From: Aliivibrio sifiae
GTDB taxonomy: Bacteria > Pseudomonadota > Gammaproteobacteria > Enterobacterales > Vibrionaceae
Assembly: GCF_002954715.1 (NCBI RefSeq)
Contig: NZ_MSCP01000005.1
Location: 9,172-73,171, forward strand
Direction of reading: 5' to 3'
DNA length: 64,000 nt
A program made the position numbers and the translations under genes. Shown piece by piece: positions 43,539-51,659 of the stretch. How positions within the stretch are numbered: position 1 is the first letter of the stretch; every line of letters begins with the position of its first letter. The notes under the pieces are model-generated. The model had not been told where the DNA came from, searched no databases, and saw only the letters and a list, made by a program, of their open reading frames with translations.

Positions 43539-43809
43539 AATGTCACCTTTATGATTGGTGGATTGATAAACTGAGTTATCAATCATAGTCTGAGGGCTTG
43601 TATGCCACTCAAATTATGAGTGACACCTCGTCCAAAGACTGCAACGCGCGATGTGTTGCCCTTTTATTATATTAGAGTATATAAATTAGGCAATAAAAAG
43701 AATGACTGCCATCTACAGAAAAATATTGGTAAAAATAAGCTTATTAAAAGAGAGTAATTTATATCAATCGGTACAACTACTTACCTTTGCAATCACTCAT
43801 ATTCTCCCT

Positions 43810-44193
43810 TTAATAGAATTCGAAAAGCTGCTTGTGGCATTGATAATGATCATATGCTCCCATCACCAACTCAGGAATAGAGCTCGCATCATCAATCATT
43901 GTTTTTTCTATTTGTTTTATTGACCAACCAAAGAAAAGAGGTGAGTCAGAAAAATCACTACCATCCCTCCATTCCCCCTCAATCAACGTCCTACGTAAAT
44001 CATTCGTGAAATGCCGAACTGAGCCCCGTCCATATGATCCCCAAATCGACTTATCATTATTTTCAGCCATGAATTTCTCACAAACGTCCAATTGTGCAAT
44101 TAAACATGGATGGCTCAAAGGCTGCTTAAAATTCTCGCGGACGTCTTTTATTGTGGCACGAAACCATTTGATTTTTTCGACAGTCTCACTCAT
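43810..44193 (-). CDS. Hypothetical protein of the antirestriction module, 127 aa
   Basis: A soluble, mixed helical product (WFRATIKDVRENFKQPLSHPCLIAQLDVCEKFMAEN) that starts two bases after the stop of the HTH gene upstream in the operon. It is not recognised. The operon context suggests an anti-defence or regulatory role. Confidence 0.5.
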   Translation of the reverse strand: MSETVEKIKWFRATIKDVRENFKQPLSHPCLIAQLDVCEKFMAENNDKSIWGSYGRGSVRHFTNDLRRTLIEGEWRDGSDFSDSPLFFGWSIKQIEKTMIDDASSIPELVMGAYDHYQCHKQLFEFY

Positions 44194-44195
44194 TT

Positions 44196-44486
44196 TTAGC
44201 CTTCCTGCTCGCCGAATATGACTTCAACAGCCTGTAGGTAATCTTCCGGCGTTTTGTTAGTAAGTAACTTTGCTTTGAATTTATCACCACGTACGTAGCA
44301 TCTCAAACTCACATCATGGTGCATATTGTTAGGACACAACCCTCGATACTGAGTAAATAGAGAGCTAATTTTTTGACGACCTAAACCAAATGCGCGTATC
44401 ACCTCTGTTGAGGTGATACGACCCTCGATGGATAACTTCGCATCTATAAATTTAAGCACCGTTTCGTCCAGTAATGCGCGTGACAT
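44196..44486 (-). CDS. Small winged-helix-like regulator, 96 aa
   Basis: I chose the ATG at 44486 because AGGTGA precedes it at five bases; a GTG at 44495 is possible. The segment SRALLDETVLKFIDAKLSIEGR, then ITSTEVIRAFGLGRQKISSLFTQYR, resembles the N-terminal winged helix of WYL-type defence regulators (BrxR/CapW-like), without the WYL part. It could control the module. Confidence 0.55.
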   Translation of the reverse strand: MSRALLDETVLKFIDAKLSIEGRITSTEVIRAFGLGRQKISSLFTQYRGLCPNNMHHDVSLRCYVRGDKFKAKLLTNKTPEDYLQAVEVIFGEQEG

Positions 44487-44508
44487 CTCGATCACCTCTT
44501 AATTTAAC

Positions 44509-44982
44509 CTAGCCAAATAAAATAATGTCTTGTTTGCATCGAGCAATCGCTTCATCAAGAGTCGCAAACATTCCTAGAGTACTAGAGCGATCCCATGCGC
44601 CTCCAGTAAGACAACGGGACTCAAAACGTTTACCTGTTGGCCATGCTGTAAACCAACTTTCTTTACTCTGCTGCTGACTCTCATAGAACTCAGTTTCCGA
44701 CTCAATTTCGAGTTCGATCCCAAACTTACCCATTCGCGTCACGTGATCTTGATAGGTTTCAAAGGTAAACTCTTCAATATCAATGTATGGGCGCCCAAAC
44801 CAGTGCTCTAACTCCAATGAATGGCGGTCTTCATTGGGTGTGCTATCAAAATCATCTCTTAACTTAGGTCCAATAAAATAGCCCTGTACTCTTTCGCAGG
44901 TTTGATTTTCTGGATAATACTCGGGTAAATAATCTGATATTTTATTCAGCTCTTCATACTCAGCGTGATCATCAATTTTCAT
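44509..44982 (-). CDS. Hypothetical acidic protein, 157 aa
   Basis: I chose the ATG at 44982, which has the strong site GGGAGAGAGG ahead; the upstream ATG lacks one. The product is acidic (YLPEYYPENQTCERVQGYFI; FEIELEIESETEFYESQQQ-like runs) with no membrane segment. High negative charge is typical of DNA-mimic antirestriction proteins such as ArdA, but no ArdA match is seen. Function is unknown. Confidence 0.5.
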   Translation of the reverse strand: MKIDDHAEYEELNKISDYLPEYYPENQTCERVQGYFIGPKLRDDFDSTPNEDRHSLELEHWFGRPYIDIEEFTFETYQDHVTRMGKFGIELEIESETEFYESQQQSKESWFTAWPTGKRFESRCLTGGAWDRSSTLGMFATLDEAIARCKQDIILFG

Positions 44983-45002
44983 ATGCCTCTCTCCCTTAAT
45001 TG

Positions 45003-45356
45003 TCATATTAATCTATATTGCTCTGAAGCCTCAATTATTTCATCTAGAAAAATGACTTCTGCCGCTAATAACATAAGCTTCCACGCACTGTAACTCATTG
45101 GTTGGTAATCTTTACTTTCAATATTCGCTTCCCAATGACTAACAGAAGCACACCCTTTCTTATTATAAGTTCGTCCTATTAACGCCCCAACTCGACTCTG
45201 TGAAAAACCAAGAATTTCCCGCAATGCCCTCACTTCTTCCGGTGTAGGTGGAACATAATTAGGATTAGTTATTGGTAACGAACACGGACGGTTGCGAAAC
45301 GCTTCTACGGTAACAGGGATGGCACTGATATAACGCACTTTTCTTTCACTCATCAT
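45003..45356 (-). CDS. XRE-type HTH protein, 117 aa
   Basis: Residues about 37-75 (PTPEEVRALREILGFSQSRV, then GALIGRTYNKKGCASVSHWE) have the XRE/Cro helix-turn-helix pattern seen in antitoxins and phage-type regulators. It lies between radC and the acidic protein gene and may act as the repressor of the module. There is no adjacent toxin gene with a recognised fold. Confidence 0.65.
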   Translation of the reverse strand: MMSERKVRYISAIPVTVEAFRNRPCSLPITNPNYVPPTPEEVRALREILGFSQSRVGALIGRTYNKKGCASVSHWEANIESKDYQPMSYSAWKLMLLAAEVIFLDEIIEASEQYRLI

Positions 45357-45435
45357 TCACTCTCTATAATCACATAAATAGGTTGCTTTGCAGCTCAATG
45401 ATATTCAGTCGTCACTCCTGACGACTGAAATAAAA

Positions 45436-45882
45436 TTAAATCCATCCTCTTTTAGAGAAAGCGACACTTTCACCGCACCCAATAACAAAATGGTCGAGAA
45501 CATTAACGTCGATTAATGCTAATGCATCCATTAATCGGGCGGTTATTTTTCGATCGGCTTGGCTTGGCTCTGCAATGCCAGAAGGGTGATTGTGTGCAAA
45601 CATCACGGCCGCCGCATTATAATGCAATGCTAACTTAACGACTTCACGCGGATACACTGACGCGCTAGAAATCGTACCAAAGCTATGCTCTACAAATTCA
45701 ATTAACCGGTGCTGATTATCTAATAACAAAATAGCGAACACTTCATGCTCTTTATGCACCAATCGATTAGTACACAGCTCAATCGCTAAATCAGGAGAGG
45801 TTAACGCCGAAGTAGTACGGATCTTCGTTTCAATAATCTCAGCCGCTTGCGCAATAACTATTTTTTCATTTTCAGTAAACAT
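45436..45882 (-). CDS. radC: RadC/JAB-domain protein
   Basis: The likely start is the ATG at 45882 with AGGA nine bases ahead. The 148-aa product is the catalytic half only, as is usual on mobile elements. The JAMM motif is complete: AVMFAHNHPSGIAEPSQADR near residues 95-114, with an upstream Glu (FVEHSFGT). RadC proteins of this kind are common next to antirestriction genes. Their biochemical role is not settled. Confidence 0.88.
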   Translation of the reverse strand: MFTENEKIVIAQAAEIIETKIRTTSALTSPDLAIELCTNRLVHKEHEVFAILLLDNQHRLIEFVEHSFGTISSASVYPREVVKLALHYNAAAVMFAHNHPSGIAEPSQADRKITARLMDALALIDVNVLDHFVIGCGESVAFSKRGWI

Positions 45883-45945
45883 AATTTTCATTCCTGATAA
45901 TGGATCCCTTCATACCGCCAACCATCGGCAATATGAAATAATAAA

Positions 45946-46098
45946 TTAATATTCGTTTGTTAATAAAACAGGACAAATACGTTGACCTTCGCTCTGAGGA
46001 GATTCATTTTTGTTTGAGCCTGACAGTTCAAACGAGGATACGTTTGTTGCTTCTGTTTCTTTAGTGATTGTTGAGTGGCTAGTAGTTGAATGAGTCAT
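45946..46098 (-). CDS. Possible small Ser/Thr-rich protein, 50 aa
   Basis: ATG with AGGA about eight bases ahead. The product is MTHSTTSHSTITKETEATNV then SSFELSGSNKNESPQSEGQR and ICPVLLTNEY. It is low in complexity and unlike any family I know. It lies upstream of radC in the same direction. Confidence 0.35.
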   Translation of the reverse strand: MTHSTTSHSTITKETEATNVSSFELSGSNKNESPQSEGQRICPVLLTNEY

Positions 46099-46580
46099 GG
46101 CTATTTTCCTATGTTTTAGTGAATTTCATCTTCGAATCGCCTGACGGTTCGATTTCTTACCATCGTTCTATTGGGCAAGGGCGCGTAGCGTTTATATACC
46201 CTTGACCAATAGGTTGTGGTGAGAAACGATTTACAGGAAGTAGTGATACGAATATGAAAAGACACACATAGGAAAAGAATGACTAATGAGACGACTAGCT
46301 GCGATTACAAGCACTTTAGAAAAAGAAGTGAAAGCCCCTGATTTTGATTTCGCTCTTTCTGTTGATTTTGCGATAGGTATTGTCTGACAGGAACGTAGCG
46401 GTCGTTTAAGCTTGCTTAAATACGACCTCACGTTATCGATAGGAGGAGCTTGCGACGGAAAGACTGTTAAATCGCCCCATAAATCAGAATGGCTGTGTTT
46501 ACTGCTCTTGCTGTTATGTTTATTTTAACTCTTAGGTTAGCCACATTAGACACTTTAAAATTCACAGACGAGAAGACACT
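46099..46580. other. Structured non-coding region before endonuclease I
   Basis: About 480 bases with two notable structures: a long imperfect inverted repeat (46152-46227; best arms CTATTGGGCAAGGG and CCCTTGACCAATAG) and a hairpin at 46400-46427 (GGTCGTTTAAGC arms). A minus-strand ORF at 46231-46431 is probably spurious. The stretch may hold promoters of the module and a structured RNA. Confidence 0.45.
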
Positions 46581-47306
46581 ATGAATAAAACCCTTCTTTT
46601 ATCATCAACACTACTTATCTCTTTCCATGCATTAGCCGATGGAAACACAACAATTAGCTCTTTCAATAAAACCAAAAAAACATTAGAAAAAAGTGTTTAT
46701 TTCGATCATAGAACCACTATCTATTGTGATGCTAAATTCGATGCAAAGAAAAACATTACTCTACCGTCAGGGTTTGAATCAGATAAGCATGTAAAACGAT
46801 CAAAACGCGTTGAATGGGAACACATTGTCCCAGCTGAAAACTTTGGACGAACTTTTTCAGAGTGGCGAGAAGGTAACAAAGCATGTGTAACAAGCAAAGG
46901 AAAGGAGTTTAAGGGTCGTCGTTGTGCAGAAAAAACAAACGACGAATACCGATTAATGCAATCTGATATGTACAACCTTTACCCTGCAATTGGTTCTGTT
47001 AATGCAATGAGAAGTAATTATAATTTCGCAATGCTGCCAAACGAACATTCAGATTTTGGTTCATGCGAAATGAAAATTGATAATAAGAAAGCTGAACCAC
47101 CCAAAAATGCACGTGGCCGTATCGCTCGTACCTATATGTATATGGAAAGCGCATACCCTCGCTATAAGATGAGTAAATCACAAAGACAACTTATGAATGC
47201 ATGGGACAAACAATACCCTGTTTCATCATGGGAATGTAAACGAGCTGAACGTATTGAAAAATCACAAGGCAATGTAAATACAATCATCAAAGAACGCTGT
47301 AATTAA
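46581..47306 (+). CDS. Secreted/periplasmic endonuclease I
   Basis: 241 aa with a signal peptide (LLLSSTLLISFHALA). The family signature RVEWEHIVPAENFG lies near residue 75, followed by the Cys pairs and NLYPAIGSVNAMRSNYNFA. It matches the EndA/Dns family, which degrades extracellular or periplasmic DNA. Plasmid carriage could limit entry of competing DNA. It ends in a repeat that is shared with 41.8 kb. Confidence 0.9.
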   Translation: MNKTLLLSSTLLISFHALADGNTTISSFNKTKKTLEKSVYFDHRTTIYCDAKFDAKKNITLPSGFESDKHVKRSKRVEWEHIVPAENFGRTFSEWREGNKACVTSKGKEFKGRRCAEKTNDEYRLMQSDMYNLYPAIGSVNAMRSNYNFAMLPNEHSDFGSCEMKIDNKKAEPPKNARGRIARTYMYMESAYPRYKMSKSQRQLMNAWDKQYPVSSWECKRAERIEKSQGNVNTIIKERCN

Positions 47307-47315
47307 TCGTAAAAA

Positions 47316-47350
47316 TGCCCCATGATACCTAAATATCATGAGGCATTTTT
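47316..47350. terminator. Hairpin terminator, right copy
   Basis: Stem TGCCCCATGATA / TATCATGAGGCA with one mismatch, then T5. It follows the endonuclease stop by ten bases. Confidence 0.75.
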
Positions 47351-47356
47351 ATGTTG

Positions 47357-47389
47357 TCACATTGGATGTTCAGCAAATAAGTCACTGTA
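47357..47389 (-). pseudogene. 3' remnant of the zinc-ribbon gene
   Basis: Reads YSDLFAEHPM before a TGA, which aligns with YCGLSVEYPM at the end of the intact gene at 41857-42009. The second zinc Cys is lost and nothing upstream matches. Confidence 0.55.
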
Positions 47390-47432
47390 ACCGAAAAAGG
47401 GGAATACATTTACTCGATGTAACCTTTCTATT

Positions 47433-47998
47433 TTGTCAATGTTCAAGCTGAACATTGACAACAAAAGAACGGCTTATAGAGTTAGTTTTCATCCAATACT
47501 TCCCAAATAATACGATCTAATTCAGTCTGGCCGCTTTCGACAATCTTCCAAAATCATATAAAAAATCGAGCCCTTTCATCATCAAACTCTGCTCATTTTG
47601 TTACTTTAATCTCTGCTTTTTCTTTCTTCTCTTCAGCTACTTTTAGTTCTAATTTGATGTCTAAAATTAAAAAACTTTTCATTTCATCATGTCAATGTTC
47701 AGGCTGAACATTGACAACAATAGAACGGCTTAATGAGAGTTAGCTTTTATCCAACACTTCCCCAATCACACGATCTAATTCAGCCTGGACCTCTTTCGAC
47801 AATCGTCCAAACTCATATGAGAAATTCCGCCCCTTCACCTTCTTACGTGCGAACATCCCTTTAGCATCAAATTCTGCCAATTTTGTTACTGCAACCTCTG
47901 CTTTTTCTTTCTTTGCTTCAGCTACTTTTAGCTCTGATTTGATGGCTGAAATTAATACATCTTTCGCTTCATCATGGCAATGTTCAGGCTGAACATTG
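47433..47998. repeat. Three parS-like palindromes in and after parB
   Basis: The sites are 47433-47461 (TTGTCAATGTTCA / TGAACATTGACAA, 3-base spacer), 47690-47716 (TGTCAATGTTCAG / CTGAACATTGACA, 1-base spacer) and 47978-47998 (CAATGTTCAG / CTGAACATTG). The third site lies inside the parB coding sequence. P1-type partition systems have their centromere just downstream of parB, so these are strong candidates for the ParB binding sites. Confidence 0.65.
47482..47689 (-). pseudogene. Decayed duplicate of the parB 3' end
   Basis: Clear similarity to the last 240 bases of intact parB (47740-47977), with many point changes, a loss of about 30 bases and broken frames. It is bounded by two of the parS-like palindromes, so the repeated unit runs from palindrome to palindrome. 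Confidence 0.75.
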
Positions 47999-48813
47999 AC
48001 AACTTTCTCCTCTATTTTTTCTATAAAAATAGATAATAATTTACCGTCTTCAGAGAAAGCGCTCATGATTTTACCAAGAACAGAATAGTCAGCATGAGAA
48101 AGCTCATTGACTACTGGAAACAGGGCAATAATACGCGCATCGATAGATGCGGCCTTTAAGGCCTTACTTACTGCAGGGCGACTAATACCAACCATTTTAG
48201 CAATGTCTTCTTGGGTATATTCCCCGCTGTCCATTAACGCTTTACATTGAAGACCAATTTCACGTTGATTATGCTCTTTTGCCGTCTGCAGTTGCTTGGC
48301 TAACGCTTTTGCATCTGCCATCGAAAGTTCGTCATTGGTGACAAGAATTCGAAACTCTTTAATGTGCCCCTCTTGAAGTAAAAACCATGCACGACGACGA
48401 GAGCCATCAAGCACATCTATCTTCCCATCAACTTGGCGACCAACGGCAGGGTAGAACTGTTGAAATTCAAGTGAGTTTAAATCCTCTAACGATTCTTTGG
48501 TTAAAAGAGATTGATCTCGACCATTCACATGAAAGCTAACAACGGTATCTTCTTTCACTTGAGCGTGTGACAAGGTCACTTCATTAAATAATGCTTTAGC
48601 ACCTGATGCCAATGTCCATTCAATTGATTGGCTTACCGACTCTAGTCCAAAATGCGAAGCTAGAAATGCAGTGGTGTTTTCACCGGCTTTTTCTAACTCA
48701 GAAGAAAGTTGTTTGGTTAGTGATTCTAGATTTGATTTTGCCGCGTTCTGTTGTGCTTGTTGTGCGCCAACCGTATTACCTAGTGGGCTTTGATTGCCTC
48801 TTTTCTTAGCCAT
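47740..48813 (-). CDS. parB: ParB partition protein (P1-like)
   Basis: 357 aa. The ParB/Srx-like N-domain includes DVLDGSRRRAWFLLQEGHIK (about 135-155). The helix-turn-helix is YTQEDIAKMVGISRPAVSKA (about 200-219). The C-terminal KGRNFSYEFGRLSKEVQAEL resembles the dimer domain of P1 ParB. It binds the centromere and stimulates ParA. The parA gene overlaps it by eight bases. The linker text VVNVQPEHCHDEAKD is encoded by the third palindrome. Confidence 0.9.
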   Translation of the reverse strand: MAKKRGNQSPLGNTVGAQQAQQNAAKSNLESLTKQLSSELEKAGENTTAFLASHFGLESVSQSIEWTLASGAKALFNEVTLSHAQVKEDTVVSFHVNGRDQSLLTKESLEDLNSLEFQQFYPAVGRQVDGKIDVLDGSRRRAWFLLQEGHIKEFRILVTNDELSMADAKALAKQLQTAKEHNQREIGLQCKALMDSGEYTQEDIAKMVGISRPAVSKALKAASIDARIIALFPVVNELSHADYSVLGKIMSAFSEDGKLLSIFIEKIEEKVVNVQPEHCHDEAKDVLISAIKSELKVAEAKKEKAEVAVTKLAEFDAKGMFARKKVKGRNFSYEFGRLSKEVQAELDRVIGEVLDKS

Positions 48814-50011
48814 TTTGTTTCTCCTGCTTATTCCATACTGACATCACATCGCGCATTATTTGACTTGTCACCTCAAAGGCATTTTGCTGTGCACTTTGGA
48901 AGGTAGATTTGCTTTTTGGGTATTCGCTTTTTGACATATCAAATACGGTAGAGAGTAGGGAAGAAGCTTGACGGATCGCTTCACTGTGCTTGAATTCTTT
49001 CGAATATAAGTAAGGAGCAAATTGCTCGTATAAGTTATTCATTAACTCGGTTGTGGTTGAGCTTTCACGATGGTTGGTAATTAAGATCTTCATGAAATCG
49101 TAACCAGGGTGATCAGCGTTTGCCAACAATGCCCATACTTGTGGAATATAACTAAAATAAGAACACGTCGCATCGATGTCATTTTCAGTAATGGATAAGG
49201 GGAAAACGACGCTTGTTGCTGCAAAATACGAATTGTATGTGCCGTAGCTCAATGATGGCGGGGTATCGATAATGATGATATCAAACTCATCTTTCACCGC
49301 TTCAATCACTTCATCTAAAACAGAATAGGGCTTGGCCAATTGGTTGTTGAATACTTTCTCATGAAACCAACCTTCAATAGCGCGATCAGATTGTGATGCG
49401 GGTAAAATACGAAGGTTTGGGATCGTCGTAGGAAGAAAGGCATCAGATGCTGCTTCTTCAAACGTCTCACCCTCATCTAAATCAAAATTACGCATCATTA
49501 AATCACCAACAGACAAGTAACCTTCTTGCTCAGCTTCAGGGGCGTAATACATAGAGAGAGTTGCTTGGCCATCCATGTCAATCAAACCAATTCGTAATTC
49601 TTGGTGAAATTCAGTCGCAAGACCAGAAGCGACGGTTGCCGATGATACCGTTTTACCTACGCCGCCTTTTTGATTTTGGATAACAACCACTTGCGTTGTT
49701 TGGTTTTCAGTTCGAGTGAATTTTAGCTCTTTTCTGAGATTTTCAGGGAAGTGATCACGCATTTGGTAGATCTCTTCAATGTTAAGTGACCATTGAGTAT
49801 CTTCGTGTCTACGTGGGTCGACGTCCATTTGGACTACGTATTTATCAATCGTTTTACCATCGACACCCAAATAAGCGATCGACTCAGCTCGGGTGAAGTT
49901 ACGCAATTCTTTTTTGTGATTGGCTAACAGGCGAAGGTTACGACGCTTAATATAGTTGTCAGCCCCATCTTTAAGCTCTTGAAATATTTTAGTGGTTTGG
50001 TTGGTATCCAT
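48806..50011 (-). CDS. parA: ParA partition ATPase (P1-like, with N-terminal HTH)
   Basis: I chose the ATG at 50011 (MDTNQTTK) because GGGAG is eight bases ahead; 401 aa, the P1 ParA length. An N-terminal DNA-binding part (TRAESIAYLGVDGKTIDKYV) precedes the deviant Walker A QNQKGGVGKTVSSATVASGL near residue 117 and IIIDTPPSLSYGTYNS near 240. P1-type ParA represses its own operon, and a repeated AACCTAT array lies directly upstream. Confidence 0.92.
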   Translation of the reverse strand: MDTNQTTKIFQELKDGADNYIKRRNLRLLANHKKELRNFTRAESIAYLGVDGKTIDKYVVQMDVDPRRHEDTQWSLNIEEIYQMRDHFPENLRKELKFTRTENQTTQVVVIQNQKGGVGKTVSSATVASGLATEFHQELRIGLIDMDGQATLSMYYAPEAEQEGYLSVGDLMMRNFDLDEGETFEEAASDAFLPTTIPNLRILPASQSDRAIEGWFHEKVFNNQLAKPYSVLDEVIEAVKDEFDIIIIDTPPSLSYGTYNSYFAATSVVFPLSITENDIDATCSYFSYIPQVWALLANADHPGYDFMKILITNHRESSTTTELMNNLYEQFAPYLYSKEFKHSEAIRQASSLLSTVFDMSKSEYPKSKSTFQSAQQNAFEVTSQIMRDVMSVWNKQEKQNG

Positions 50012-50130
50012 TACTTTTCTCCCTACTGGAATAAAAATAAGTATATCCATTAATATTTAAAGTGTACACACATAAATGATGGAATTGCGATTGTTTTATG
50101 TTCTTATTAACGTTAAGATACAATAATAAG

Positions 50131-50282
50131 ATAGGTTGTAAATAAGTGATAATTTTAACCTATACTCTAATGTTGATTCATTGAATTAACCTATAAATAC
50201 TGATATGTTAAAATATCAGTGATTTTTTAACCTATCATTCAGAACGGGTTACTTAACGTAACCTATACACACTATAGGTTAA
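50131..50282. promoter_or_regulatory. AACCTAT operator array between parA and fic
   Basis: AACCTAT occurs at 50157, 50188, 50229 and 50260, and its complement ATAGGTT at 50131 and 50274. Three copies are preceded by TT. The steps between the four direct copies are 31, 41 and 31 bases, close to whole DNA turns. The last two form AACCTAT / ATAGGTT around seven bases. It probably binds ParA and may also control the Fic gene. Confidence 0.6.
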
Positions 50283-50338
50283 AATTTTAGCAGAAATATA
50301 ACCAGTAGTTCGCCAAACTTCAAATTTAAGGTGATTTA

Positions 50339-51451
50339 ATGTTTAATCCAGAAGTACCCTACGATATTCCGGCACTCCCTATAGATGATATAGAAACCAT
50401 TGAAGTGCTAAAAAAGGTGACTCCTGCAGCAAGATCATTAGCCGCTTTAAATCAGGTGGCTAGGCTTCTTACTAATCAAAATTTATTGGTTAATTTGATC
50501 CCAATATTGGAATCAAAATCGAGTTCTGAAATTGAAAATATTGTCACGACAACAGATGCTTTATTTCAACATGATTCGGACACATCAAACGCCGACTCAG
50601 CAACCAAAGAAGCATTACGATACAAAAAGGCATTATTTCTTGGTTTTGAAGCCATTTCTGGCAAAAAGGCTAGGCCTTTAAATACCAATACAGCAATCGC
50701 TATATGTAGTGAACTTATTGATAAACAAGTGGATGTTCGTAAAGTTACTGGGACAAACCTTAAAAACCGACGTACTGGACAGGTAATTTATACGCCTCCT
50801 GTTGGAGAGGTTAATCTAAGAAATAAGCTTTCTAATTGGGAATCTTATATTCATGAACACGATGTTGATCCGCTTATTGCCTTGGCGGTTGCTCATTATC
50901 AATTTGAAGCTATTCATCCATTTTTAGATGGTAATGGAAGAACTGGACGAATACTCAATATCTTATTTCTGATTGAAAATGACCTACTTTCACAGCCTAT
51001 TCTTTATTTAAGTCGCTACATCGTGCAGAACAAAGAGGATTACTATCGATTGCTGTTAAAAGTCACAGAAGAGGGGGATTGGGAGTCTTGGATTTGTTTT
51101 ATGCTTGATGCCGTTAAAGTGACAGCTGAATGGACAATTGATAAGGTAAATGCCATTGTTGAACTGCAAAAGCAAACTTCACTCTATATTAAAGATAGTG
51201 CCTCGAAAGCTTACTCACATGAATTGGTTGAGCTTCTTTTTGAAAAGCCTTATCTCAGAGCTAAGGATTTACTTGAAAGAGAGATATACCGCTCCCGACA
51301 AGCAGCGAGCACAAACCTCAAATTATTAGAGTCATTGGGGATTTTGGAATCTAAAGTGATAGGTCGAGAAACTCTATTTATTAATACTCGCTTGTTAGAT
51401 CTGATGTCTTACGATAGTAATGATTTCTTGCCGTTTGGTGAGAGGGTGTAA
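50339..51451 (+). CDS. Fic-domain AMPylase-type protein (class II)
   Basis: 370 aa. The catalytic motif HPFLDGNGRTGR is complete at 193-204. The self-inhibition motif SSEIEN is at 62-67, ahead of the Fic core (class II plan). A winged-helix C-terminus follows (KDLLEREIYRSRQAASTNLKLLESLGILES). Fic enzymes transfer AMP or similar groups to target proteins. The target is unknown. It is divergent from parA and shares its operator region. No separate antitoxin gene is seen, as is usual for class II. Confidence 0.88.
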   Translation: MFNPEVPYDIPALPIDDIETIEVLKKVTPAARSLAALNQVARLLTNQNLLVNLIPILESKSSSEIENIVTTTDALFQHDSDTSNADSATKEALRYKKALFLGFEAISGKKARPLNTNTAIAICSELIDKQVDVRKVTGTNLKNRRTGQVIYTPPVGEVNLRNKLSNWESYIHEHDVDPLIALAVAHYQFEAIHPFLDGNGRTGRILNILFLIENDLLSQPILYLSRYIVQNKEDYYRLLLKVTEEGDWESWICFMLDAVKVTAEWTIDKVNAIVELQKQTSLYIKDSASKAYSHELVELLFEKPYLRAKDLLEREIYRSRQAASTNLKLLESLGILESKVIGRETLFINTRLLDLMSYDSNDFLPFGERV

Positions 51452-51459
51452 TAGTAAAA

Positions 51460-51486
51460 AGCTCATACATATAAAACGTATGAGCT
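51460..51486 (+). terminator. Hairpin after fic
   Basis: Perfect stem AGCTCATAC / GTATGAGCT with a 9-base loop, eight bases after the stop. There is no T-run, so it may act as an RNA end or a weak terminator. Confidence 0.5.
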
Positions 51487-51659
51487 CAGTATGTCTGGTT
51501 ATTTCTCTAGATTTAGGGTTATTGAAAAAAATTCATATTACACTAATATTTCTAAGAATTAGATGAACAGGCAGGGGGGGAGGTCTATCGCATCTAGATT
51601 GCAACTTTTCTAAAAATTAGCTCTCAAAACTCAATGTTTATCATTTTGTATTCTTATCT

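Larger units (their letters stand above)
47296..47390 (+). repeat. Direct repeat, right copy
   Basis: The counterpart of 41796-41890, in the same orientation exactly 5,500 bases away. Here the endonuclease is intact and the zinc-ribbon gene is a remnant, the reverse of the left copy. Confidence 0.75.

Noticed and set aside
43587-43809. Possible gene on the plus strand (43702 onward)
   Set aside because: It is a short AT-rich reading frame that overlaps the end of a better minus-strand gene, with no motif.
46231-46431. Minus-strand ORF of 66 aa
   Set aside because: Composition is unlike a protein, there is no ribosome site, and it runs through structured non-coding DNA.
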